Origin: Desulfobacteraceae bacterium
GTDB taxonomy: Bacteria > Desulfobacterota > Desulfobacteria > Desulfobacterales > JACKCP01
DNA: 62,882 nt
Direction of reading: 5' to 3'
NCBI GenBank assembly: GCA_020633955.1
Contig: JACKCP010000014.1
Coordinates: 1 to 62,882, forward strand
Position numbers and translations under genes: made by a program. Position 1 is the first letter of the stretch. Every line of letters begins with the position of its first letter. The notes beneath the pieces are model-generated. The model had not been told where the DNA came from. It saw nothing but the letters and a program-made list of their open reading frames with translations, and ran no database searches. This document shows, one piece after another, positions 15,487-23,521 of this stretch.

Positions 15487-16173
15487 CTATTTATTATCAT
15501 TTACTTCTTCTGAGTCCACATCATTTTCATTTATTATACCAAGATACTTATCATCAAATTCAGTAATCAGAGCCATTGATACAGGCATCAGCATGTCACC
15601 CATTCTTATAAATTTTGTATTCATGTTTTTTACCATATCATTTGATATATGATATAAATATTCATATAACTTATCCATTTTTATTGTCGGATATTTCTCA
15701 CCCTGAACAAATCCGGTTCTACCGCAAATATGGCTTGCACCACCTGTTTCAGTCGGAACCCCATATACCCTGCAGTTAAGCGGCCTGAAATCATACAGAT
15801 CGCATTGATTTTTTTCATTTAAAAGAGGACATTTAACTCTTACCATTGCCATTTTTCCAATTATTTCTATATCTGAAGCTCCATTTTTCTGATCATCAAA
15901 GGCTTTTTTCTTTAATAAATATATTTCCCTGTCAGCCTTTGCAGCCCTATCTAAAATTTCATGTCTTTTAATATCATCAGTATATATTTCTCTGAACTTC
16001 TTACTTATATATATTGCTTCTATAAGAGTTAAATCAAATAAAGCATGACAGCAGTCTGAACAGCCCGCCTTGCAATGCACTTCTTTTGGAAAATCATCTG
16101 CAATTTTAGTAAATGCTTTATTTATTGAATTGGCAAGTTCTTCATATGCTTTAAAATATTTTGTAAAATCCAA
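15487..16173 (-). CDS. YkgJ-family cysteine cluster protein
   Basis: 228 aa. It has the YkgJ/Fe-S cluster-binding pattern: Cys34, Cys38, Cys41 and Cys42 (CKAGCSDCCHALFDL), then CPLLNEKNQCDLYDFRPLNC. The start is TTG at 16173, supported by AAGGAG seven bases upstream; no ATG fits. The family is thought to bind a Zn or Fe-S centre, but its function is unproven. It faces the PilZ gene across a spacer that carries a parS site. A second member of the family is at 57480. Confidence 0.82.
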   Translation of the reverse strand: MDFTKYFKAYEELANSINKAFTKIADDFPKEVHCKAGCSDCCHALFDLTLIEAIYISKKFREIYTDDIKRHEILDRAAKADREIYLLKKKAFDDQKNGASDIEIIGKMAMVRVKCPLLNEKNQCDLYDFRPLNCRVYGVPTETGGASHICGRTGFVQGEKYPTIKMDKLYEYLYHISNDMVKNMNTKFIRMGDMLMPVSMALITEFDDKYLGIINENDVDSEEVNDNK

Positions 16174-16252
16174 ACCAGACTCCTTATTTATAAAATATAA
16201 AAAAATGTTATTTTGTTATTATCAGAGAGATTTCCTTTATTCAAGTTTCTAT

Positions 16253-16268
16253 TGTTTCACGTGAAACA
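16253..16268. promoter_or_regulatory. parS: parS centromere site 1
   Basis: TGTTTCACGTGAAACA is a perfect 16-bp palindrome identical to the ParB-binding parS consensus of Bacillus, Caulobacter and many other bacteria. It lies in the intergenic spacer before the PilZ gene, about 0.95 kb from a second identical site. parS sites mark the origin-proximal part of the chromosome for ParAB segregation. Confidence 0.95.
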
Positions 16269-16349
16269 AAATATTTCTTTTATTTATAGTAAAATATATA
16301 TTTTTTTGATAATTTAAATCTTATTTCAAAAAAATTTAATAGAGGAAAA

Positions 16350-16841
16350 ATGAATTCATCAATTTTTCAAATTATAACAAGTTTATTAATGATTGGTACA
16401 CTTCTATGGATTATAATTAAACTGGTTGAAAAAAATAAACGTCAAACAAAAAATATTAATAATGATGGAATAATAAACTCATTTGAATCTGCTAAAACTG
16501 CAAATTTAAGAAAATATGAAAGAATATCAAAAAATGTATACGTTGAAGTTAAAAGAAATAATGGAACCAATGAAATATTTAAGGGTCAAACCAAAGATAT
16601 AAGTATAATGGGAGCTTTTATAATATGTAAAAATAAAATTAATATAAATGAAGATATACAGGTTAATTTCTACTCAAAAGTAAAAAATAGAATTTGGCTT
16701 GATGCTAAAGTTGTATGGTCAAATACCAATATGCCTGAGAAAAAAATAATAATACCAGGATTTGGAATAAAATTTTTAAATCTTGAAGCTGATAAAAAAA
16801 ACTACCTTTACTCTCTTCTTGATAATAAAAATTACTGCTAA
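16350..16841 (+). CDS. membrane-anchored PilZ domain protein
   Basis: 163 aa with one N-terminal membrane helix (residues ~7-26) and a cytoplasmic PilZ-like domain (residues ~50-155). It contains the KYERISKNVYVEV segment (a relaxed RxxxR c-di-GMP motif) and DISIMGAF (D/NxSxxG motif). It probably senses cyclic di-GMP at the membrane. AGAGGAAAA precedes the ATG. The gene is convergent with mnmE. Output partner unknown. Confidence 0.78.
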   Translation: MNSSIFQIITSLLMIGTLLWIIIKLVEKNKRQTKNINNDGIINSFESAKTANLRKYERISKNVYVEVKRNNGTNEIFKGQTKDISIMGAFIICKNKININEDIQVNFYSKVKNRIWLDAKVVWSNTNMPEKKIIIPGFGIKFLNLEADKKNYLYSLLDNKNYC

Positions 16842-16880
16842 CTATCATACTGAATTATTAAAAATTAAAACAATAAATAA

Positions 16881-18287
16881 TTATTTTCCAATACAAAAAT
16901 CTCCAAAGACTTTATCAAGTATATCTGGTGAAATTGTTTCACCAATTAATTCCGAGCATAATTTAATACAATAATTCAAATCATATGAAATAAGCTCTAT
17001 TTCACACAAATCATCTAAAGAATGAATAACAGAATCGAGACTGGAATTAATGTCAGATAAAATTTTGTACTGTCTTTTATTTGGAATGAGGTATGATTCA
17101 GAAGATTTAAAATTCTTTTCAAAATAATTAATTATTTTTCTTTTTAAATCATCAATACCTTTGTTTTTTGCAGCTGATATTAATACAGGCTCAATAGAAT
17201 CAAATAAAAATGTTTCACGTGAAACATCTGAAGGTAAAAGATCAATTTTATTAATTACAAAAATATAAGGATATTGATTTATTTCATTAAAAAGCTCATT
17301 ATCAAGGGGGTTAAAAAAAACATTTCCATCTATTACAAAAATAATTAAATCTGATTTTTCAAGGAGCTCTCTGGTTTTTAAAATACCGATTTGCTCTATT
17401 TCATTCTCAGATTCCCTAATACCTGCAGTATCTGAAACAACAAAAGGAAAACCATCCAAATTTAATGTTTCTTCAATAATATCCCTTGTTGTTCCTGGTA
17501 TTGAAGTAACAATTGCCCTTTCTTTTGATACAAGTCGATTAAGAAGGCTGGATTTACCAGCATTTGGAGGTCCTGCAATTGTAATTTTATAACCATCTCT
17601 CAGTTGATGAGAATTATCATAATTTAATATAAGATCATTAACTTCTCTTTTTATATCAAAGAGTATTTCATTAAAAAAATTTTTATTAAAATTATCTTCC
17701 ATATCATCTGGAAAATCAACAAAGGCAGTAATTTGAGATTCAATTTTAACAAACATATCCCTTAACTGAATCACTTTATCTTTTAAATATCCATTTGAAA
17801 GAGTTGATGCAGCCCTGTGTGAAGCTTCACTTGAAGATTTTATTATATCCATAACAGCTTCAGCCTGGGTAAGGTCAATCCTGCCGTTTAAAAAAGCTCT
17901 TTTAGTAAATTCTCCAGGAGCAGCAGGGTCTGCTCCATACTTTAAAACAAGAGACAAGATTCTATCCAGAACAAATTTACCGGAGTGTGACTGAATTTCA
18001 ACTACGTCTTCTGCTGTATAAGAATTTGGTCCTTTCATGAAAACAATCAATACTTCATCAATTGTTACATTATTTTCAGGATCAAATATTAAACCATAAT
18101 AAAGATATCTATATTTAATATTATCTTTGCTAAGTGAATAAAAATTTTTATTTGATTTTCCTCTAAAAAGAAAAAGACCAATATCAAAAGACTCTGGTCC
18201 TGAAATTCTTATTATGCCTATACCGCCATTGCCTGGTGGAGTGGAAACAGCTGCTATTGTGTTTGAATTAAATTGGGAGTTAATCAT
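16881..18287 (-). CDS. mnmE: tRNA uridine-5-carboxymethylaminomethyl modification GTPase MnmE
   Basis: 468 aa. MnmE works with MnmG to modify U34 of certain tRNAs. N-terminal IAAVSTPPGNGGIGIIRISG, a G domain with GPPNAGKSSLLNRL (around residue 236), GTTRDIIEE, DTAG and NKID motifs, and the C-terminal FCIGK with its catalytic cysteine are all present. It is last in the rpmH-rnpA-yidD-yidC-jag-mnmE cluster. A perfect parS site is embedded in codons for VSRET of the G domain. Confidence 0.98.
   Translation of the reverse strand: MINSQFNSNTIAAVSTPPGNGGIGIIRISGPESFDIGLFLFRGKSNKNFYSLSKDNIKYRYLYYGLIFDPENNVTIDEVLIVFMKGPNSYTAEDVVEIQSHSGKFVLDRILSLVLKYGADPAAPGEFTKRAFLNGRIDLTQAEAVMDIIKSSSEASHRAASTLSNGYLKDKVIQLRDMFVKIESQITAFVDFPDDMEDNFNKNFFNEILFDIKREVNDLILNYDNSHQLRDGYKITIAGPPNAGKSSLLNRLVSKERAIVTSIPGTTRDIIEETLNLDGFPFVVSDTAGIRESENEIEQIGILKTRELLEKSDLIIFVIDGNVFFNPLDNELFNEINQYPYIFVINKIDLLPSDVSRETFLFDSIEPVLISAAKNKGIDDLKRKIINYFEKNFKSSESYLIPNKRQYKILSDINSSLDSVIHSLDDLCEIELISYDLNYCIKLCSELIGETISPDILDKVFGDFCIGK
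17211..17226. promoter_or_regulatory. parS: parS centromere site 2, inside mnmE
   Basis: A second perfect TGTTTCACGTGAAACA, wholly within the mnmE reading frame, where the minus strand reads as Val-Ser-Arg-Glu-Thr. Two exact 16-bp copies within 1 kb are far beyond chance in such AT-rich DNA, so it is almost certainly a real ParB site retained under a coding constraint. Confidence 0.93.
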
Positions 18288-18341
18288 CTGACCTGCTGTG
18301 AACCGGAACTTCCCTGAGCAAGAAATTCCGGTTCAAAATAA

Positions 18342-19289
18342 TTATCTGTTTTTTGGAATCCGTCTTTTCGCCTTTGGTCTTCTCGAAGGAAAAACAACAA
18401 GTTTTCTATAATAACCTTCACCCATACTCTGGGTTCTTACCCGTCTGTCATCTCTTAGTGCAATATGGATAAATCTTCTTTCATAGGCAGATAACTGACC
18501 TATGGTTGCAGGCTTGCCAGACTTTTTAACCTTATCAGCATATCTTAATGCTATTGAATGAAGATTTTGCTTTCTTCTTTCAAGATAATCTTCAATATCT
18601 ATCAGAACCCTGACTCTTCCTTCTGATAATTTATTAACTATTTTATCAACAAGAAATTGCATAGCCTCCAGATTCTGGCCTTTTTTTCCTATTACGACTC
18701 CCGGATTTTCAGATTTTAAATTATATAAAACTTCATTAGCTCTTATTTCGGGAGAAATTTCAAAGCTTTCAGTAAGTAAAGGTAATATCTTTTCAAGAGC
18801 TTCCCTGCCTTTTTCTACTGCTTCTTCTGAAACCTCACCTGTATAATTTTCATTATCGTCTTCATCTTCATAGGAATCAAAAACCTGCTCATTATATTCA
18901 TCAGCTTCTTTTTCAGGAACAGTATTTTTTAAGTCATCTAAAGGCTCTTCTTTTTTGACTTTTTTACCAAAAAACTTATCATTTTTTTTGGGGGTCTCAT
19001 CTTTTTTCTTTTTATCAGACTTATTAAAAACATATTTGGTTTTTTCGCTTGATTTTCCTGAAGAAAAAGCTTCATCTACGAGAGAATTAACATTTTTATC
19101 ACTGCTTTCTTCAGATGAAAGCATTACCCTTATTTTTGCTTTTTTTACACCAATAAAACCAAATAATCCGCTATTTCCATATTCAATAACTTCATAATCT
19201 AGTTTATCAGCCGGAATACCCAGACTGTTGGAAGCAGCCTCAATTGCCAATTCAACGTTTTTACCTTCATATTCTTTATGAACAGCCAT
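18342..19289 (-). CDS. jag: RNA-binding protein Jag/KhpB
   Basis: 315 aa. Jag N-terminal domain (residues ~3-52, EYEGKNVELAIEAASNSLG to GVKKAKIRV), a long charged, acidic and lysine-rich linker (~55-160), a KH domain with VIGKKGQNLEAMQFLVDKIV (~195-215), and a C-terminal R3H domain (SAYERRFIHIALRDDRRV to RKLVVFPSRRPK). The linker makes it longer than the usual ~210 aa. GGAGG precedes the ATG. It sits between yidC and mnmE, the standard origin-region order. Confidence 0.95.
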   Translation of the reverse strand: MAVHKEYEGKNVELAIEAASNSLGIPADKLDYEVIEYGNSGLFGFIGVKKAKIRVMLSSEESSDKNVNSLVDEAFSSGKSSEKTKYVFNKSDKKKKDETPKKNDKFFGKKVKKEEPLDDLKNTVPEKEADEYNEQVFDSYEDEDDNENYTGEVSEEAVEKGREALEKILPLLTESFEISPEIRANEVLYNLKSENPGVVIGKKGQNLEAMQFLVDKIVNKLSEGRVRVLIDIEDYLERRKQNLHSIALRYADKVKKSGKPATIGQLSAYERRFIHIALRDDRRVRTQSMGEGYYRKLVVFPSRRPKAKRRIPKNR

Positions 19290-19301
19290 AAAAAACCTCC
19301 A

Positions 19302-20981
19302 TCATTTAGAAAGGGAACGGGATACATAATACTGCTGTCCCATCGAGAAAATATTGTTAACAAGCATATAAAGTACAAGACCTGCGGGAAGATTTACAAA
19401 AATTATTGTTATGAATACAGGCATGAAAAGCATAATTTTGGCCTGTGTAGGATCACCTCCGGTAGGAGTCATTTTCTGCTGTAAGAACATTGATGCACCC
19501 ATTATAATTGTCAGAAGGGGCAATCCATAGGGTTCCTTCATAAAAGGAATAGCAAAGCTTAAATCAAATAATCTGTCTGGAGCCGACAAATCCTGAATCC
19601 AAAACATAAAAGGTGCATGTCTTAACTCGATGGCACTGAAAAGCATTCTGTAAAGCCCGAAAAATATAGGAATCTGAACCAGAATAGGTAAACATCCGCT
19701 CAGAGGATTAACTTTATAGACTTTATATAAGTTCATCACTTCCTGATTCATTTTTTGTTTATCATTTTTATACTTATCTCTAATCTCCTTCATCAGAGGC
19801 TGTATTTTTTTCATCTGCTCCATTGATTTGGCACTCTTTGTTCCAAGAGGCCAGAATATTATCTTAACGAGAAGAGTTAGAATTATTATGGAAACACCAT
19901 AATTTGGAATAACCTTGTAAATATAATTAAGTACCCATAGACATGGCTTTGAAATAGAATCAAAGAATCCAAAATCAACTGACTTTTCAAGATTAAAACC
20001 TGCAGCTTTCAAAGTGTCCATACTTTTTGGACCAACGTAAAAGTGATAATTAAATATCTTTTTTTCACCATTTTGAAGATTAAATGGGGTTGAAATAAAA
20101 TCTGCTTTAATAAATTCCTTTTTAGAACCAGAATATTTATCTTTTAAAACAGAAAAGTCACATATTATACTTTCATCAAAATCAGGAACTACTGCAGTTA
20201 TAAAATAAATAGACTCAAGTCCTCCCCATTCTATTCTGGAAGTAAAATTTCCTTCTTCATCAAGATTTTTAATTTTAATCTGATCAAGTTTATTATTCCT
20301 GTAAACAGTTGGTCCAACAAAACCAACCTGTATTGCTTCTGGTTTTTCAGAGTTTATTGAAACACTGAGCTGATTAGAGAAAGGATTACCTGTATTATTA
20401 ATTACTGTTATATCACAATCAAAAAGATAAGATTTTTTATAAAAACTGTATTTTTTTCTAATTTTAAAGCCGGATTCAGTCTGGTATTCAAAAACAAGAT
20501 CATAATTTTCTGAGTCAAATTTAACCTTACCTGAGCTCTCTTTTGAATAAAAATTAGCTTTTTTCAGATCTATCCCTGAATCAGATTTTAAATCAGCAAA
20601 AAAACTCCCTGACAAAAAATCATATTCCACCATTTCTTTCAAAGGAGAATTATCTTTATTTCTTTCTTTATAATTTTTAAGCCTGAAACTTATAATCTTT
20701 GCACCAATACTTGAAAGTTCAACTATATAATTATCTGTTTCAACTATATATTTTTTTTCATCTACTGGAAGACTTCTTATTATATTCTGTTTTTCATCAG
20801 AATTCAACTTACCTATGGTATCAGTATTTTCACCGGCATCAATTTTGGTATCACCAGCAACTACTTGTTCTAAAACGGCCTGATTTTCTGGAGGAGTCTG
20901 ATTTTTGGTATAAAAATAATTCCATCCGAAAAAAACAATAAAAGACAAAACTACAGCGAGTAAAAGACGAAGCTGTTCCAT
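19302..20981 (-). CDS. yidC: membrane protein insertase YidC
   Basis: 559 aa. N-terminal membrane anchor (residues ~5-22), large periplasmic beta-domain (to ~330), and a C-terminal five-helix insertase core including MKKIQPLMKEIRDKYKNDKQ and VNPLSGCLPILVQIPIFFGLY. Size and layout are the Gram-negative form. It inserts and folds inner membrane proteins, with or without Sec. AGGAA precedes the ATG. It is followed by jag after 12 bp. Confidence 0.98.
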   Translation of the reverse strand: MEQLRLLLAVVLSFIVFFGWNYFYTKNQTPPENQAVLEQVVAGDTKIDAGENTDTIGKLNSDEKQNIIRSLPVDEKKYIVETDNYIVELSSIGAKIISFRLKNYKERNKDNSPLKEMVEYDFLSGSFFADLKSDSGIDLKKANFYSKESSGKVKFDSENYDLVFEYQTESGFKIRKKYSFYKKSYLFDCDITVINNTGNPFSNQLSVSINSEKPEAIQVGFVGPTVYRNNKLDQIKIKNLDEEGNFTSRIEWGGLESIYFITAVVPDFDESIICDFSVLKDKYSGSKKEFIKADFISTPFNLQNGEKKIFNYHFYVGPKSMDTLKAAGFNLEKSVDFGFFDSISKPCLWVLNYIYKVIPNYGVSIIILTLLVKIIFWPLGTKSAKSMEQMKKIQPLMKEIRDKYKNDKQKMNQEVMNLYKVYKVNPLSGCLPILVQIPIFFGLYRMLFSAIELRHAPFMFWIQDLSAPDRLFDLSFAIPFMKEPYGLPLLTIIMGASMFLQQKMTPTGGDPTQAKIMLFMPVFITIIFVNLPAGLVLYMLVNNIFSMGQQYYVSRSLSK

Positions 20982-21023
20982 ATTTCCTCATCAAAATTTT
21001 AAAAAGTTTTAATAAAACAATCC

Positions 21024-21248
21024 TTATATAAGAGGATCATAACCTCCAGGATGAAAAGGATTGCATTTAAGTATTCGTTTAATTGATAAAAACAAACCTT
21101 TGAAGATCCCGTATTTTTCTATAGCCTGATATGAATAGGCAGAGCAGGTCGGATAAAATCTGCAATTATTTCCAAGATATGGGGATATTGCCAGCTGATA
21201 GAAGCGTATCAGCAAAAGAAAAAATTTCTTAATCATTTTTACTTTCAC
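21024..21248 (-). CDS. yidD: membrane protein insertion efficiency factor YidD
   Basis: 74 aa from a GTG at 21248, or 70 aa from an ATG at 21236 (AGGTG upstream suits the ATG). It has the family core FYQLAISPYLGNNCRFYPTC followed by SAYSYQAIEKYG and the C-terminal CNPFHPGGYDP. YidD helps YidC-dependent insertion at the inner membrane. It overlaps the 3' end of rnpA, the usual arrangement. Confidence 0.96.
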   Translation of the reverse strand: MKVKMIKKFFLLLIRFYQLAISPYLGNNCRFYPTCSAYSYQAIEKYGIFKGLFLSIKRILKCNPFHPGGYDPLI

Positions 21249-21591
21249 CTATTTTTTTGAAAAGAATAAAAAGAGATTTGAATATTTCTTTGGAATCCTG
21301 AGATGATGCACTTTTTTTGGCAATGATATTAATATCTGGAATTGATTGCAATGAGTGTTTATTTAGCCTCCAGTATTCCCTGACAAGACGTTTTATTCTG
21401 TTTCTTTCAACAGAATTTCCCACTTTTTTAGACACAGTGATACCTATCCTGCCCAAATCGGAATTTTTGTTTTTTTTTCCATAAATACCAAGAAAGTATT
21501 TGGAATGACTGACATTTCCGATATCTGCAAGTTTCAAAAAATCATGTCTTTTTAAAAGACGACGGGATTTTTCAAATTTGTATTCTGCCAA
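21229..21591 (-). CDS. rnpA: ribonuclease P protein component
   Basis: 120 aa, basic. KSRRLLKRHDFLKLAD at the start and RIGITVSKKVGNSVERNRIK with RLVREYWR in the middle are the RnpA signatures; the latter helix contacts the P RNA. Start codon TTG at 21591, as no ATG exists near the conserved N-terminus. It matures the 5' ends of tRNAs. It lies between rpmH and yidD. Confidence 0.97.
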   Translation of the reverse strand: MAEYKFEKSRRLLKRHDFLKLADIGNVSHSKYFLGIYGKKNKNSDLGRIGITVSKKVGNSVERNRIKRLVREYWRLNKHSLQSIPDINIIAKKSASSQDSKEIFKSLFILFKKIGESKND

Positions 21592-21684
21592 AGTATATCT
21601 TAAAATTTAAAATTTTATCTTCAAATATAAGAAAACTGGTATTCAGCTATCAGTAAAAATACCAGTTTTTCAAATTTTGATTTA

Positions 21685-21819
21685 TTAAGCTGAGAGTCTT
21701 TTACGGCCTTTTGCTCTTCTTCTTCTGATAATGGCCCTTCCCCCAACTGTAGACATTCTGTGTCTGAATCCGTGTCTTCTTGCTCTTTTAATTTTGCTGG
21801 GCTGAAATGTGCGTTTCAT
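21685..21819 (-). CDS. rpmH: 50S ribosomal protein L34
   Basis: 44 aa, found by translating the minus strand from the ATG at 21819: it begins MKRTFQPSKIKRARRHGFRH and ends in a run of Arg/Lys followed by RKRLSA. Length and sequence are those of L34. It heads the rpmH-rnpA-yidD-yidC-jag-mnmE cluster. Confidence 0.97.
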   Translation of the reverse strand: MKRTFQPSKIKRARRHGFRHRMSTVGGRAIIRRRRAKGRKRLSA

Positions 21820-21961
21820 AATAACTTTCCTTGTAATTTCTAATATTTGTTACATTTTAATCATTTATCTTCAACAATAACCTGAACAAATAAACACAAT
21901 ATATCGGATTTGTCAATTTTTTCCATCAGATAAATAAAAAAACATTAAAAAACCAAATATA

Positions 21962-23521
21962 CTACCATGACTCAGGTTTTCTTAAATTTTCTATTATATC
22001 AAACTGTTCTCTCAGATATGTTGAAACAGGATAGACCACAACAGGCTTATCTGTAAATTCTTCAATTATCTGAAGAATTTTTGCTTCTTCTCCATGAAGA
22101 AGTGCCGCTATTTCAGGATTACACCTTATTGTAAAAGATTCTCCCTGCATATCCACAGCTTTTCTTTTGACATCTCTTACTATATTATAACATATTGTTT
22201 TACCAGAATTTAAAAATCCTCTTCCTTCACAATAATAACATGCCTGACAAAGAGTTGAATTAAGAGATCTTCTTTCTCTTTTTCTGGTCATCTGAATAAG
22301 TCCGAGTTCTGTCATTGGAAGAACGTAAGTCTTTGTCTTGTCTTTTTTCAAAACCTCCTTTAAAGCTCTGAATACCCTTTCCTGATTATCAGTTTCTTCC
22401 ATATCAATAAAATCAATAATAATTATACCGCATAAATTTCTAAGTCTTACCTGGTAGGCTATTTCCTTAACTGCCTCAAGATTTGTCTTTAAAATGGTTT
22501 CTTCAAAATTCTGCTTACCTACATAACGGCCGGTATTTACATCTATTGCTACCAGAGCTTCTGTATGTTCAATTATTATGTAGCCCCCTGATTTCAGCCA
22601 CACTTTCTTTTTTAATGCTCTTTGAATATCACCTTCAATATTATAGGCATCAAAAATTGGCTCTTTTCCTTGAAAAAGCTCTAATTTAACAGGGAAATCC
22701 ACCATATGCTTTTTTAAAAAATTTTTAACAGCTTTATAGCCATCCTTAATATCAATAACAACCTTATTTACCTCATGGGTAAGAAGATCCCTGACAGCTC
22801 TTAATGTAACTGAAAGATCCTTGTGAAGACAAACAGGAGCTGATTTAATTTTATTTTTCTCAACTATTGATTTCCATAATTTTTCAAGAAATCTCATTTC
22901 CCTTATTATGGCTTCTTCCTCGATAGCTTCTGCCGCAGTTCTCAAGATAAACCCATAATTATTCATTCTTTCAGTTTCAAGAACTTTTCTAAGTCTTTCT
23001 CTTTCAGAAGAATCACCAATTCTTCTTGAAACACCTATATGGTTTATTGTGGGCATTAGTACAAGATAGCGGCCTGGTATGGAAATATGAGTTGTAACCC
23101 TGGCACCCTTTGTACCCATAGGGCCTTTTGATACCTGAACAACAATTTCCTGACCTTCCTTTAAAACAGACTGAATTTTAAAATTTTCCTCTTCTGGATC
23201 TGTAACAGAAAAATTATCAGAATCATAATTTTCATCAGCAGACTCTCCACTGAATTTTTCTAAAAATTCTTCGCTTTCAAGGTTTAGATTATCGGTCTGA
23301 ATAACATCGTCTACATAAAGAAAAGCCGCTTTTTCAAGACCTATTTCAACAAAAGCTGCCTGCATACCGGGAAGTACTCTCTGTATTTTCCCCTTGTAAA
23401 TGCTTCCGACAATGTTCTCGTCAATACCCCTTTCTATAAAAAGTTCTGATAAAATACCGTTTTCCAGAAGAGCTACTCTTGTTTCATGCAAAGATGCATT
23501 AATAATAAGCTCTTTTTCCAT
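21962..23521 (-). CDS. rng: ribonuclease G/E family protein
   Basis: 519 aa RNase G type. It opens with ELIINASLHETRVALLENG, and has an S1 domain (residues ~38-130) enlarged by an acidic insert, the RNase-H-like region, and the DNase-I-like catalytic part with VAIDVNTGRYVG (~323-335) and IIIIDFIDME carrying the metal-binding aspartates. CQACYYCEGRGF (~428) is the zinc-link cysteine pair. It processes 5S/16S rRNA and decays mRNA. Its start overlaps the upstream radical SAM stop by one base (TAATG), the common RNase G/TIGR03960 pairing. Confidence 0.95.
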   Translation of the reverse strand: MEKELIINASLHETRVALLENGILSELFIERGIDENIVGSIYKGKIQRVLPGMQAAFVEIGLEKAAFLYVDDVIQTDNLNLESEEFLEKFSGESADENYDSDNFSVTDPEEENFKIQSVLKEGQEIVVQVSKGPMGTKGARVTTHISIPGRYLVLMPTINHIGVSRRIGDSSERERLRKVLETERMNNYGFILRTAAEAIEEEAIIREMRFLEKLWKSIVEKNKIKSAPVCLHKDLSVTLRAVRDLLTHEVNKVVIDIKDGYKAVKNFLKKHMVDFPVKLELFQGKEPIFDAYNIEGDIQRALKKKVWLKSGGYIIIEHTEALVAIDVNTGRYVGKQNFEETILKTNLEAVKEIAYQVRLRNLCGIIIIDFIDMEETDNQERVFRALKEVLKKDKTKTYVLPMTELGLIQMTRKRERRSLNSTLCQACYYCEGRGFLNSGKTICYNIVRDVKRKAVDMQGESFTIRCNPEIAALLHGEEAKILQIIEEFTDKPVVVYPVSTYLREQFDIIENLRKPESW

